From the NCBI GenBank assembly GCA_001051155.2, contig JYIP02000005.1, positions 1,364,001 to 1,428,000 on the forward strand: a DNA stretch of 64,000 bases, in the 5' to 3' direction. This DNA comes from Chrysoporthe austroafricana. Taxonomy: Eukaryota > Ascomycota > Sordariomycetes > Diaporthales > Cryphonectriaceae. The notes under the pieces are model-generated. The model worked only from the letters and a program-made list of their open reading frames with translations, was not told where the DNA came from and searched no databases. Of this stretch, positions 11,976 to 23,354 are shown in pieces. The translations under genes were made by a program, and so were the position numbers. How positions within the stretch are numbered: the first letter of the stretch is position 1; each line of letters begins with the position of its first letter.

Positions 11976-13588
11976 GATGGAAGATTCTTCAGGGTATGTA
12001 TTGGGGATGAGAAGGAATGACGAGAGTCTTCAGGTGGTGCAGTAAGGTTGTCGAGGGAAAGCACTTCAGGTGTGGCAGGCGAACAACTGGTCAAAGACGG
12101 GTTGATCGACCTCAGACTCGTTGTTGTTGTGGGAAGAAAGGATAGATTTAACGAGGCTGGATGAACTCTGATCGACCATTATATATATGGTTTTCAGCTC
12201 TGCTCCGTGCACATGCTGTCACTGTCACTGTGGCTGCGACGCATGTGCCTGGAACAGGCTGAATTTAATCACTAATCCTTTATTTTTAATCCCCCCCGTC
12301 AATGGCTTCACCGTGGGACTTCAACTCACCAGGTGATGCAATTCACTAACTCTTAGCACCCAATCTCGAGTTTCTGCGGGGACCAAGGCTCTAGTGAACG
12401 ATATCAGCAACATCGTTCGAAGAGTTCCAAGGCACATGCTTACTGCAAATGGCTTCACTGGCTGGGTGACACAGTGCATCACTTGATATATCACACAATC
12501 AACAACAACCACGGTCGTTGGTTCACCACATCGTTTGCCTAGTCAAATGAATATATGGAGGAATGGATCATAATGCTATTCATCTGGTAGGCTTCCTTTC
12601 GATTGCCCGTTAAGAAGCTTTGGCCCAATGCGTAATGGGCAGCAGGTAATAGGCAAGCGCCTCGAGCAAAAAGGACTTCGAAGAGAAACCCTTCTTGGAA
12701 TATCGTGAAAGCTTTTGAAAATTGACAATTTACTGTATTTACATACAAACAAGCTGCATCAAGGTGTTAACATTACAATTATCTCTATCACTATCGATAT
12801 TTATCTCAGATAAAGTAAGCTTCAACCACCTCGTTAATCGTCACGGTGCTTACGGAATACACAATATTCAGCTCCAGACAGTTCTTCTAGCGATTATTAC
12901 TACGTGCGCAATTGGGCATATTTCTAGCCGCCTGGCCGCCTGGCTGTCTAGCTTTCTTACCTATATTATCAGGGAAATGTCTGATTCAGTATGAAAAGTA
13001 GCAGTCAATTCGTTGTTGTTGCCTGAATAACGAAAAGAGAAAAAGAGGACCAGAAGCCTAGACGGCTGGCTAGAAATAGCCCTGGCTGATTACATAGCAT
13101 ATACTTCTTTCCTTCCTTTCTTCAGACAACACGACCACTACTGAATTGACTGAACGACCTCATCATCCAAACCAGACAGTTTCCGGATAATGGATACCAT
13201 GTGGGCCGTGGGTTCCGTCCTCGCCTTTGGCCCCCGTAATTACATAATTATTAGCCTGATATAGTGTTTAGTATACAAACACATGCTATGAATTAACGGT
13301 ATGTTTGGAAGCCGTTTTACTATTTATGACATGCAGTGGTGCTGATCTTCTCATGAATGATCACTGATGCGAGCAAACAAGATATCAACAGCGCGGTCTA
13401 CTGCTAGATAGTACGAAGCTGAACTGTAGGCTGATGACGTCCGCACGGCCAGCAAAGGGCCACCTGGAAGTGTGGTCGCAACAACGAAAAAGCAGCTAAG
13501 GAGGAGGTAGTATTATCACTATGAATGAGGCCCGCACGGCAAAAGGAAGTTACACCGTCACCTCGCCACCCCGCAGCTAGACCACACA
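11976..13588. other. AT-rich intergenic region, secreted-protein promoter
   Basis: 1.6 kb, clearly more AT-rich than its flanks, with no ORF that I can support. It includes the putative promoter of the secreted-protein gene at its left end. A poly(C) run occurs at 12291-12297. No transposon ends or repeats recognised. Confidence 0.5.
12180..12190 (-). promoter_or_regulatory. TATA-like element upstream of the secreted-protein gene
   Basis: A TATATATA run about 205 bp upstream of the start codon at 11975. Strong TATA boxes are common in regulated secreted-protein genes of fungi. Position is plausible for a leader of typical length; function untested. Confidence 0.35.
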
Positions 13589-16055
13589 TCAGATTTCCTG
13601 ACTGGATTCGGGTATCAAGCCCTGGCCGTCTGCCCCAAAGCATGGCGTCCATTTTTTTGAGACCCGTTTCCTGCGCTCCCGCTCGGCCTCCAGTCGTTTG
13701 TTTTCCTTATCGTCTCTGCGAATGCGTCGAGACATTGGTAGCGGAAGCGAGGGGTTCTTTTCTTTTGAGACAGTCTCGAACGCCCTGAGATCAGCCAGGA
13801 ATCGGCGCAGCCTAAGACCCGTTTTGTCGCGGATCCAGGCATCGAGATCCTCGTCACAGGCAGCACAGATTGCCATTTTTAAACCGATAAGGATGTCTCT
13901 GTCGTTGATGTCACTATCGGTGCCTTCCACGGCATCGGAAGACGCACGCCCTGTCTCATGAGCTGCAACCGAGGTTGGGCGCTCAGAACGAGGCACGCTT
14001 GAAGGTTTCGAGCTTTCTCTTTTCGAACTCGAATGCTTGGGAAATCCGGCCTCGGGAGCCGCTATTCGAGCAGCTTCTAAATCCAACTTCCTCTCATATT
14101 GCCTTCTCTCCTCCATGGCATCCAATTTCGAGATGACAGCATCTAGCGCCTTTTCGAAGGATGAAGATGACTCCGGTAGAGCGACTGGCAACTGCGGTAG
14201 TGGGTTTGATTGAGGCTTCATCTCACTCTGCTTAGAACTTGGCTTCTCGGCCTCCCATTGAGCTGTCTCGGACTCCTCTCGAATGGTCGTAGGCACAGGG
14301 TGAGGCTTGGAAAGGGATTTACGCCGCAGAGCCGTTGCCATGTGCCACTTGTTACATAACGAGTGCCCTGGGTGCTGGCGACAGCCTGCGTGCAGTTCGG
14401 GCTTCTTTTCAGGCAGGTATTTGGGCGGCGCTTCCGGTTTCTCTTCCGCCGATGTGCCGGAGGTATCGATCCTCACCTTGGGCGGAGGGGACGGACTTCT
14501 GTGAGACTCTTGCCGCAGCTCCTCCTCAGTCGTCCAAGAATCTGAAATGGAGTCTTTGCCTAGAACTGGCCGATTATCGTCAGACACGGTCGACAACTCG
14601 TCCCGAATTAGAGGAGATGAGCAGTGGTCATGTATCAGCACTCCAGCTGTAGGCCATTCAGCCGTATTCTCCATATGACGACGCTCACTCCTTGCAGGAA
14701 TAGGCCAACGCTTGATCGAAGGCCGCCTGGGTAAAGGTTTATCCTTGAATGTGCTTTTTGTGCCAGGAATAGGCGATGATAATAATGTATCCCGGAGGGC
14801 GGGCTGCTCATTCCGTTCCTCCTTAGATTTCGGGGTATCAAAGTATGAGTCTAGTTGCCCCAATTTATCTCCAGGTGTCAAAAAGGGCTCAGCTGGCATA
14901 GGGTGCGACGGATGAATGTGGCCTTCCGAGAACTTCCGACCACTGTGAGTTCTGGAAGCAGTTGAGGGTGGATCCTTCCTGCGGAACCATGGAAGTAAAG
15001 ACCTGGTGACAGGCCCCGAGTCTGACATGGAGGCTTTCGGTTTAGATCGTAAGTTTGATGGCCTATCTTTCTCCTTGTTGGGTACAGATGGAGCCGACGG
15101 CTCTTGAACGACTGATTCCTGCTCCGACGGTGTCACAATACTACCATCAACTTGCATAGCCCCCATAGCCGAACCTCTTGTCTTTGTAGAACAAATCGGT
15201 CCCAACTCTTGAATTCTGGGCATTTGCTCACGAGATGTGACGGCCAATCCGGCAGCTCTGAACTGTTTGTGGTAGGGAAGAAGGTCGGTGAGGGTGTCCA
15301 TGGTCGTAGGAGACTCCGAAACGGTGGGTGTGGAGGGAGGGACTTTCGCCTTGCCATTGGTGTCCGTCGCCTCGCAATACCTCTCCAGCTCCTTGGTGAA
15401 ACGAGACAGAGATCGACTTTGGTTCTCTGAGGGCGGAGAGGCTGTAGTCAGACGAGATTTGACCTTCCTTGGCGTTGCGACGCAGGACAGTCGATTCTGT
15501 TGTGACAGTGACCTCTGAAGTGCATCCTCGACAAGAGGATCGAGGATAGCGAATCGCCTCTTGTCTCCCTTATAATTTGTTGACGTTCCTTGGCGCTGCG
15601 AGTTCCCCGAGGTGCTCGATCTCGGAGCAGCTTCCTGTTGATTCGCGCGCCTCAAGTTTGGAGGCGCACGAACTACGTAGCTGCCATATCTTTTGGCATT
15701 CACCCGCGGAATGTTGCAAAATTCCATATCGCTGCCATCAAGAGATCCGACGTGCGCGTACTCGTTTTTCCGCTTCGGAGTAGGCACTGGAGAATTGGTG
15801 TCAGCACGATTACGGACCGATGTCGGGCCAGCCGGGGAACGCACCGTAGTACCCAGGATCTTCAGGAACTTGCATGAGGGAATACCTGACATCACCTCCC
15901 TCAGTAGGCTTTACAGAATTGACAGTGTGCTTGGCCTCGGCGTCTCCCTGAACAACTGCTCTTGCCGGCGGTAGCCCCCCTCGGCGCACTGGCGGTAGTG
16001 GCCCCGCGTCGCGCCGCCGAGGTGTCCCCAAGGGAATCCATTTCGCCGGTTTCAT
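13589..16055 (-). CDS. Large fungal protein of unknown function
   Basis: Two exons, 15896-16055 and 13589-15786, joined by a phase-1 intron (15787-15895, 109 nt, GTGATG..CCAG with a GCTGAC branch-like site) that reads KPTEG/VPTPKRKNEY. With the ATG at 16055 (MKPAKWIPLGTPRRR) the product is 785 aa. I do not recognise a domain. The protein is Ser/Pro/Lys/Arg-rich and mostly disordered, with a short probable coiled coil (about 60 residues from FEKALDAVISKLDAMEERR), a more ordered block near AICAACDEDLDAWIRDKTGL, and a basic C terminus. The 5' end is uncertain: the same frame stays open upstream to about 16379 with an alternative ATG at 16232, and a possible extra exon starts at 16521. The stop lies at 13589-13591. 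Confidence 0.6.
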
Positions 16056-16080
16056 GCATGCTCCTGTATTTTGCGGGCAT

Positions 16081-16379
16081 TTAGGCACATATATTGAACT
16101 TCGAGTTGCTGACGAGCGCAGGCATGACGATGTTGAGGACCTCTGAAAGGAGACTCTGACCCTGTTGTTCCTGTTGTTGACACGACGCCGCTTGCCGACC
16201 AGCGCCTGCTGCGCTCGACGTAGCTTAGACATGTGTGGGCTGAGAGGTTTCTTGAGGACCTCCTCAGCGGCTCTAGTGGATGGGTTGATGGGGAGGGAGG
16301 CGGAGGAGGGTGGTTTGGTAGAGGCGTTGGGGGCGAGTCTGATGTTGGGCCGACCTCGCGGACTTCCTCTCTAAGATAA
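16081..16379 (-). other. Coding-like segment of unresolved gene structure
   Basis: Between the unknown protein and SDHAF1 the minus strand shows coding-like codon use in two different frames: one running from about 16379 (GRPNIRLAPNAST... to LRRAQQALVGKRRR) and a second, offset by two, ending LLSEVLNIVMPALVSNSKF... before TAA at about 16081. An ATG with a matching-phase donor lies at 16521/16448. I could not join these without a frame shift or an unusually short intron, so this is either a small extra gene, the 5' part of its neighbour, or a broken gene. Confidence 0.35.
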
Positions 16380-16626
16380 GTTGAATGCAGGCATCGTCCA
16401 TGATCCAAAAACGGCCCAGCTGCGCAAAGCGATCTGTGCAAATGCTACCAATGTTGTCAAGATTAGGAGAGGCTAGGGCGTATAGGGGCGGATGAAGCTG
16501 AGAAGCCCGGATTGGGCTCATTGTTGTGAGGGCCTGAGATCCGGACCGAGCCTTCCCGGCCCCAGGAAGGAGGCGGTGGCACGCTCCAATGACCATAGCG
16601 CAGGTGCATCCAAATGGTCGTCGTTC

Positions 16627-16971
16627 TCATCTAACATCCCTAATTCCGGGCGCCGAATAGGCGTCCAGCTGCCTTCGCCCCTTCCTCAGAAGAAATTCGA
16701 TGGCAGCGAAGTCTCGCTTCTCAATGGCGATGTTCTTCTCGAACTCGGCCCTGAGATTTGGTCAGCTCGAGCCCTGATTAGATCCCCAATATCAAGTAGG
16801 CGAACCTAGCAAAAGCCTCGAAATGTTTGCGAGTTGCCTGCGCATGATGTCAGCGCTGTTCGACAGGAAGACGAGGAGAGGATCACTCGCCTCTGGCTTC
16901 TTTCGTGCTTCTCTCAGACAACTGCGGTACAATACCAACACCTCTTTCTGCAATCCTGAGAGACGGGCCAT
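16627..16971 (-). CDS. SDHAF1: Succinate dehydrogenase assembly factor 1 (LYR-motif protein)
   Basis: A 78-aa mitochondrial matrix LYR protein that helps deliver iron-sulfur clusters to the SDH iron-sulfur subunit of respiratory complex II. Three exons: 16891-16971, 16806-16837 and 16627-16750. The N terminus MARLSGLQKEVLVLYRSCLRE contains the LYR motif; exon 2 gives ATRKHFEAFAR and exon 3 gives AEFEKNIAIEKRDF, LLRKGRRQLDAYSAPGI, which match the family order and length. Intron 1 (16838-16890, 53 nt) begins GCGAGT, a GC-AG intron: no GT donor restores the frame, whereas the GC donor joins PE to ATRKHF exactly. Intron 2 is 16751-16805 (55 nt, donor GTTCGC). The three exons are too short to appear as one ORF, so automated annotation may miss this gene. 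Confidence 0.9.
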
Positions 16972-17569
16972 CTCAACTCTCTGTCAGTTTCTAGGAAACG
17001 ACTGTGGTAGCATGTGTTTGCACCTCCACCGTGAGCGTTGCTAGAGCACAACTTGGATGAGATGAAATTGAGTTTTGGCTTCGAGGACTTTTCGGGATGA
17101 GCCGAGGCTTTCCTAGGCTAAAAATGGAGAGATCCCTGTCCACAGCAAACCACCGCTGTCCGGGGCCCCGCCGTGTGGCCCATCCCAACAACAATGACAA
17201 CTCAAAAAATTCCAAGTAAAGCAAAAAGAAGGGGAAGCACAGGTCAACCGAGCACTAGAAACTAAGTTTGAATAGCACAAAAGAAGACTGACTTTAATAT
17301 CCAGCCACATTGCCAATTGGACATTCGTCTCTTAAAATAGGAAGTTCATTAATACCTAGAGGCTTCTTGCTGAGAAGACAAGCATCACGGTCGAGACCAA
17401 GAGCTTAATGGGCGAGATGAGGACAATGTGTGTATAAAAACTCTCTAACGCGGACCAGTGTGCATAAGTTACTTGTATATAGCAGAGGTGTGCGGGTTTT
17501 AGAACAACTGTGAGAGGTGACCAATTGGAGGAACGAAGCTCAACCATGTTAGAGTGATTGAAGAGGTTG
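16972..17569. other. Intergenic region upstream of SDHAF1
   Basis: About 0.6 kb. It serves as the SDHAF1 promoter. Short ORFs only and nothing recognisable; GC content begins to drop towards the accessory stretch on the right. Confidence 0.4.
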
Positions 17570-18075
17570 TCAAATTGAAGCTGCATAATAATGTCATGCG
17601 GAAGTCTCGGATTCAATGCTTTTCAGGTATGCAGTGACAAAACCATGAGTCTGGCCGGCTTTGAGGGCCAAGGTCAAATTGTCAAGTCGCAGACACAGGA
17701 TTTGACTTAGACGCAAAAGATGGTTACCCAGCATTCAAGGGCCGAGTCCGAGGATTGGTTCCGGTGGGAAAATCCAACACAAATGATTTCCATGGACACG
17801 GAACCCATGTATGCGGCTTGGTGCTGGGGAGCGCATGATCAGGGAAACTGTGTGAATGGATCCAAGGCATCGCTCCGCTGGCCGATTTCATTGCCCAAGC
17901 ACTCTCGGATCAAATGATTGAGGGCACTGGTGAATTTCCATTCTGTCAGAATTATCAAAAGACCTGGATCGATGTGGAGCGTCTCGATGATAGAATAGAT
18001 GACGTCCGCGTCCGCGACCCCTGCTACCGCGAGGCCTTTGAAAAAAATAGGTTAGTGGGCAAAGTCGGTACATAA
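17570..18075 (+). pseudogene. Broken subtilase (peptidase S8) fragment
   Basis: Plus-strand remnants of a subtilisin-like serine protease. The catalytic Asp block reads ADTGFDLDAKDGYPAFKGRVRG (Asp codon at 17692-17694) and the catalytic His block reads NDFHGHGTHVCGLVLG (His codon at 17797-17799) in the same frame, 35 codons apart as in the family. Just upstream, GFEGQGQIV lies in a different frame: the offset arises at 17684-17688. An in-frame TGA at 17836-17838 follows the His block, after which the frame resumes with an S8-like IQGIAPLADFIAQALSD segment and continues to TAA at 18073-18075. The oxyanion Asn and the catalytic Ser (GTSMA) regions are absent. At least one frame offset, one stop and a missing C-terminal half make this a dead gene. 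Upstream LKLHNN residues may belong to it. Confidence 0.72.
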
Positions 18076-18593
18076 ATGATTGCTTTTCAATTATTAATTT
18101 GAATATTTTATTATTGATTAATTATTTATTTGCTTCCCTGTGGCTGTTGAAGAGGCAGCCTACGTTGAATTAGCTAGATTGAGAATGTTCTAATGCTCGT
18201 GTTGAGGTGAATGAGTGATGAGCGTGTGCTGCCCGGCGGCCATGTAAGTACCTAGATAATAATTCCACCATTTTTTTCAGGCTAGCTTGCATACAATCAT
18301 TGTAACGCCACTTGCCCATGTGGATAGGTATTCACGTTGTGCAACCAACAAACATCCACAAGGAAATACGATTGGCTGGCTCTTTTCTTAGATCGTTGGT
18401 TGGTTTCTGTTTCTCCTGCCGAGGTTGAGAATCGTTCGAACCGGATTTGTGAGCGGCTGGGGTAGGCTGTACGTTGGCACAAGAGCTCTGATCTTCTTGC
18501 TCATCCCAGTTGTCTACCTCCTATGAGCAGCTCCCTTCATAAGCCGACACTCAGTACCACTATCTGCTCACAGATTGAACGCCGCCAGCCACC
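18076..18593. other. AT-rich region upstream of the P450 gene
   Basis: About 0.5 kb, AT-rich near 18078-18130 (TTATT-type runs). It is the presumed P450 promoter. No motif I would name. Confidence 0.4.
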
Positions 18594-20293
18594 ATGCTCT
18601 CCGTCCTAGTGGAAGCCATCACTGGCGCTGTGGCGACATACTTATTTCTGCGGGCACTGTTACAATGGACCCAAGATCCGAAAGAGCCCTTGCCGGTTGA
18701 CACCACTATTCCCTTCATTGGTCCCTTGATCAGCATGGGCCATGGTGGCTCCAACTACTGGACTGGGCCGCAACGGTAAGATTATAAGAGTCCGGGCTGC
18801 GCAGGATTGGTATTGTTCCAGCACTAATTCACAAGTTATCTGTAGAGGTCTACCCATCTATACTCTGCGGCTCCCAGGCATCCGGATTTATGTCGTAAAT
18901 TCTACCTCGCTCATCCAACCGGTGCAACGCCAGATTCGCACCATCTCGTTCTCCCCCATCCTTATACAAATGGCCAGAACTATTATGGGCGTCAGCAAGG
19001 AGGCCTACGAGATCATAAGTAAAGATCCTGTTGAAGATCATGGGTTCGTCTTGGGCGTCCCTAAAGCAAACCATCCCACCCTCAGTCCCGGCCCCAAGTT
19101 GGACGCACTGAACCGGAAGTCTGTGCAAATCATCGCAGCATCACTCGGCGAATTCGCGACAAAGCACGCAAATACTTCTGTGAAAGTACTCATGTACGAA
19201 TGGATTAGCCAACACATCATGACAGCTACAACAGAGGGCATATACGGCCCTAAGAACCCTTTTCGAGATCCTGCAGTTCGGAAAATCTGGCCGTAAGTAA
19301 TAACCACATATCATGCGTTTATAATTTCTCTTGATTAAATTAACCAGTACATACGAGAAGGGCCTTATACCACTGATGACTGGTGTCTTACCAGCTCTTA
19401 TGGCCACAAAATACATCAAGGCGCGTGAGTTCTTGGTGAAAGCATACAAAGCCTACTATGAGGAACATGGATACAATGACCCCCAAGCCTCGGCATTCAT
19501 CAAAGATCGCTATGCCTACTACTCGGGTAGTGGGATCCCACTAGAGGACATTGCTCGTATCGAGGTCGCCACTTCTATTGGGCTGCTGAGCAACTCTATG
19601 CCGGCGACATTCTGGATGGCCTACCATATCTTCTCTAATCCAGCTCTCCTAGAGGCCATCCGATGCGAGCTCTCCAAGGCGATGACTATATCTGAAGATG
19701 ATAACACCTGCTCCGTGGACCTTGGTTACGTAAAGAATCAATGTCCCATCTTACTAGCCACCTTCCAGGAGATCTTCCGTTACCATGGTATGGGTGTGTC
19801 CAGCCGCTGGGTGCTTGAGGATTATGTTCTCGACGATCAATACCTCCTCAAAAAGAACAGTATTTTGCTTATCCCGGCAGGCGTCCAACACAATCTGCGC
19901 TCTGTATGGGGCAACAATGTTAATGAGTTTGACCACGAGCGCTTTCTTCAGGAGCCAGGCTTGAAGCGGCGCCGACACAATCCCGTGGCTTTCCGAGGCT
20001 TTGGTGGTGGCTCGACGCTCTGCCCCGGGCGTCACTTCGCCGCTACGGAAATCTTGGCTTTTTCCGCTTTGATCGTTCTTCGATTTGATGCTCGGCTTCA
20101 CAACGGGGAGTGGGTTCCTCCAACGTGGAAGAATACCAATCCGGCTACGTCTATTCACCAGCCGGATCATGACTTGCACATTGAGGTTACGCCGCGGGAT
20201 GACCGACGATGGGTGGTGAACTTCTCCGGGTCGGATAAGGCGATGGAGGTTTCGGCGGAGGACATGGCAGCCGTTGATGAGATGGACCACTGA
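18594..20293 (+). CDS. Cytochrome P450 monooxygenase
   Basis: A haem-thiolate monooxygenase, anchored in the ER membrane by an N-terminal helix (about residues 5-25, VEAITGAVATYLFLRALL). Exons 18594-18775, 18846-19292 and 19348-20293; introns are 70 and 55 nt, both phase 2, giving 524 aa. The haem-binding loop FGGGSTLCPGRHF contains the ligand Cys near residue 435. The helix-K ExxR motif is seen as QEIFRYH, and FDHERF serves as the PERF-like element. The overall pattern (GLPIYTLRLPG near the N terminus, STLCPGRHFA loop) resembles fungal P450s of the CYP7/CYP8-like group, often linked to secondary metabolism, but the substrate is unknown. It is intact although both neighbours are broken genes, and no polyketide, peptide or terpene synthase is nearby. 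Confidence 0.92.
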
Positions 20294-21156
20294 GCGCTGG
20301 AAAGAAAGCTTCAGATGGCTCATGCATACCTAAACCAGGACCTGATCCCCGACCAACCAGGACTAAGTTCTTGAGTTGGCCAAGGTCTCCCCATCGCCGG
20401 AAAAAAGCACTCTAGGCATCTATCTTACCTATAGTTGAGGCCTGTCGAGCCTTAATGATTATACTCGTTCAATCAGTTGCTCTATTCGACTACCTGCTCA
20501 GTACCGGCCGTTCCGTTAGTCGATTCCTTGGCTAACGTACCCTGGTAACATAAACCCCAGTATAGATATACTCTAGAAGGTCTATCCTACGAAAGCATAT
20601 TCGTTACACAGTGCTATATACACCACAAACAAGGTACGTACTAGTTACGCGGTGTGTGTTTGATATATCTACATCCAGAGCATTATTGAAAATGATCATT
20701 TACTTTGACATTCTCGACATTTCAACAACGATTCGATACACCGGGCCAAGCCCTACAGTAATGCCTACTTGAATAGGTAAATTGGGCCAAACAACAACCG
20801 GGGCCAAGTCCATCTAAACTCCACCTGCTTCACTCTTCCCTCTCCTCGTTCGCCTCCGCGCTAGTAACCTGAGAACAGTTTCCACTTCTTCAGCCTCCGA
20901 TTTCAACGCGACGCACCTCCGTCTCTTCGTGAAGCTGGAAGACGTTCTATCACAATTTAAGGTCAAGAGAGCGCATTTAGACAACCCCTCATTGTTATAC
21001 GATTCATGTCTTCCACTACTTCACTAAGCCTCTATCGTATCGGAATGTCAAGTCTCCGTATCTGCTTAGGTTGCACGATGGGATTGCCTCAAGACCAATC
21101 TTGTAAGCCACCTTTCTAATGATATCAAGAAACCCAGCCCGCAGATGTAAATTCTA
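20294..21156. other. Intergenic region between P450 and membrane-protein pseudogene
   Basis: About 0.86 kb between convergent units. I see no ORF above 60 codons with recognisable content and no repeats. Confidence 0.45.
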
Positions 21157-22740
21157 TTACGCGGATAGTCGCCTACTAAAGCAAGGCAAAAGCAGAGACA
21201 TCCCGAACACAACGACGATTCCCCCTCCGCCTGCCACCATCACGGGAAACAGCCGCCACTCTCTCGTCCACCAATACCAGGGCAAAGCAGGACCCAGGTA
21301 GGCGCAAATACTTACTGCGAAGTAACCTGCCGAAGTTGCGATAATCACCAGGATTAGTGAAGTCACCATAAAGCGGAATGACGCCGTAGAGTACAGTATG
21401 CCATGGAGTGATGTTCGCAGGTTGATTGCCGAGGTGCTGCTTGGACCTGCGCGGGCCAGCTCGCGGATCGTCATCGACACATCCAATTCATGGTGGCCGC
21501 TGTTTCGATCCGGCAGGTTCATCACTTCAGGCGTGTCTTGTCGCTGACGCTGGCCAGGCTCTGCTTGCACATTAAGATGCTGTCTCTGGAGGTAGTGACC
21601 GGCAATGCTGTAGAGAAGAGACAGCAAGAGCATCATCGGCATCAATTGCCCAAACTCCCACTTATCCAGCTCTGCTCTCACGCAGCCGGGAAGTGTTGCA
21701 AGCCGAGGAAGTAGAAGCTGATATGTTCCCCAAGCCAGACTAATCAGAGCAGTAAATAGGAGCATAGCGTGCGAGCCGAGGATGTCCAGTATAGCCACCA
21801 CAAACATGTAAATCCCTAGCAATGTTTGGTACTGGCGCTTCCTGAAGGACTTGCATCGTCGTCTCTCCTGTTTCTGCAAAACACCAGCCAGGCTACGCTC
21901 CAACTAGCAAAGCGGCAACCGGCTGACCCGGCTGATGAAAGAGTGGGCCTTTTTGAACAGCCTGCTCGCTTGCCATAAGTAACTCGCAACCAGAATCAAG
22001 TAAGAGAATGCTCCCTGTGGTGCTAGCCATCCAGTGGAGTTGGTCTGGTTTGCTTTTTTCCAGAGCGATCTGACAGAGTCGTTCAATGCCGGGCACTCAG
22101 AAGCGCTAGCGCAAGCTATGCTTTGGGCAAGTAAGCTGTCTGCCCAGGCAAAATTGCTCGTAGGATATATGGCTACGCATAGCATCACCAAGAGACAGAG
22201 CATGCTGAATAACCTCATGACGCGGAAAATGGGTTTGTTCTGGATATAACCGCGTAGAGTGCTCAGGACCGAGAGGTGCATGTTGGATGATATCTACGCC
22301 AGGTAGATAACGGTTTGGAAGTCGAAGACCATCGTGTCAGCCACGTTAGCAAACGCGGCAGCCAGAATTGCCGTGCCTGTCACTAACTGATAGTCGCTAA
22401 ATGCTAGAAGCCCCTCTTGCAGTTCGTCACAGAAAAAATCTAAGTCTCTTGGCTTGGCGCCCAGATAGAGTCTGTCGAATTGGTTCAGATGTGTCTCAGG
22501 CACAAGACTCCACAAGAAGAACACCGTGCCCAAGACCCAGCAGGTGTATGCACCAATGAGGAAGCCCAGGACAACCTTGTCTCTCAAATCAGCGATTGAA
22601 TTCCTCGAGGGGAAGCGGATCCATCTTGTATGCTTACGCCAATACCGTTTATATCCGAACTAGGGAGCGGATAGGTGGACAATACCATCTGTCCCACCTC
22701 GTTCCGTTCTAGGCATTGTACGGACGCCATTCGCAACGGA
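21157..22740 (-). pseudogene. Multi-pass membrane protein gene interrupted by in-frame TAG
   Basis: From 22659 down to 21157 one minus-strand frame encodes about 500 codons with several hydrophobic helices, but it contains TAG at 22294-22296 and TAG at 21904-21906. All three open pieces are in the same frame. At the first TAG the flanks read FQTVIYLA-stop-ISSNMHLSVLSTLR; family members that I recall have Trp here (YLAW.SS.HL), so TGG changed to TAG is the simple explanation and no intron can remove it. The second TAG could lie inside a 54-nt intron (GTCAGC..TTGCAG) or be another Trp-to-stop change. A possible first mini-exon ATGGCGTCC (22732-22740) joined to an acceptor at 22660 would give MASFGYKRYWRKHTRW. 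The protein resembles the uncharacterised integral-membrane families common in Sordariomycetes. Confidence 0.65.
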
Positions 22741-23354
22741 GAGTAGTCGCTTAAAGCGCTCAAAGCTTTTGGCTGAGCTTCCTGAGGACCTAGAGAGACC
22801 GGAGGCCGAGCATCTGCTAGCCTTTCTTTGCTCTTTATAGCGCGGCAACGAATAATGCGACGCGATGATTACAACGGTTGCGCAATTGTCAGCTCGCCCG
22901 CGCAAGTGTTTAACAAGTTCAACAAGGGATCAACAGAAAATTGGTCAGGCTCTAATATATGCCTTCGGTGGCGCAACAACTATTGATAGAAGTGACACTT
23001 TCGGGGTTGTCAACCTTAAAGTGGCTACGAAAGCCCTCGGGATACACATGGCAGCTCCATCCAATTGTCTACATCAGTCGCCGACAGCCCAAAAGAGACG
23101 GATATGGTTTTCCTCCCTTTCACAGATGGATAAAGATATGTATTTGAAGACAACGCTTAACTGAGCATCGAATTCTATAGAATAATGACACAGCACCTCC
23201 GTAGAAGCAGTATTAGTTGTCTCTACGCGTCTCGCCAGACCAACTTCCGACCTGACTTATTTACGAAGAACATCAAAGAGCAAACACGTGCCAATGATAA
23301 AACAAATGAAACCCACCACCCTTCCATGTAATCCTGCTACCATAGTACTATGAT
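22741..23354. other. Intergenic region in the accessory stretch
   Basis: About 0.6 kb with only short ORFs. Nothing recognisable. Confidence 0.4.

Noticed and set aside
22294..22296. Programmed readthrough of TAG in the membrane-protein gene
   Set aside because: Downstream bases do not match known readthrough contexts and a second TAG follows; mutation is simpler.
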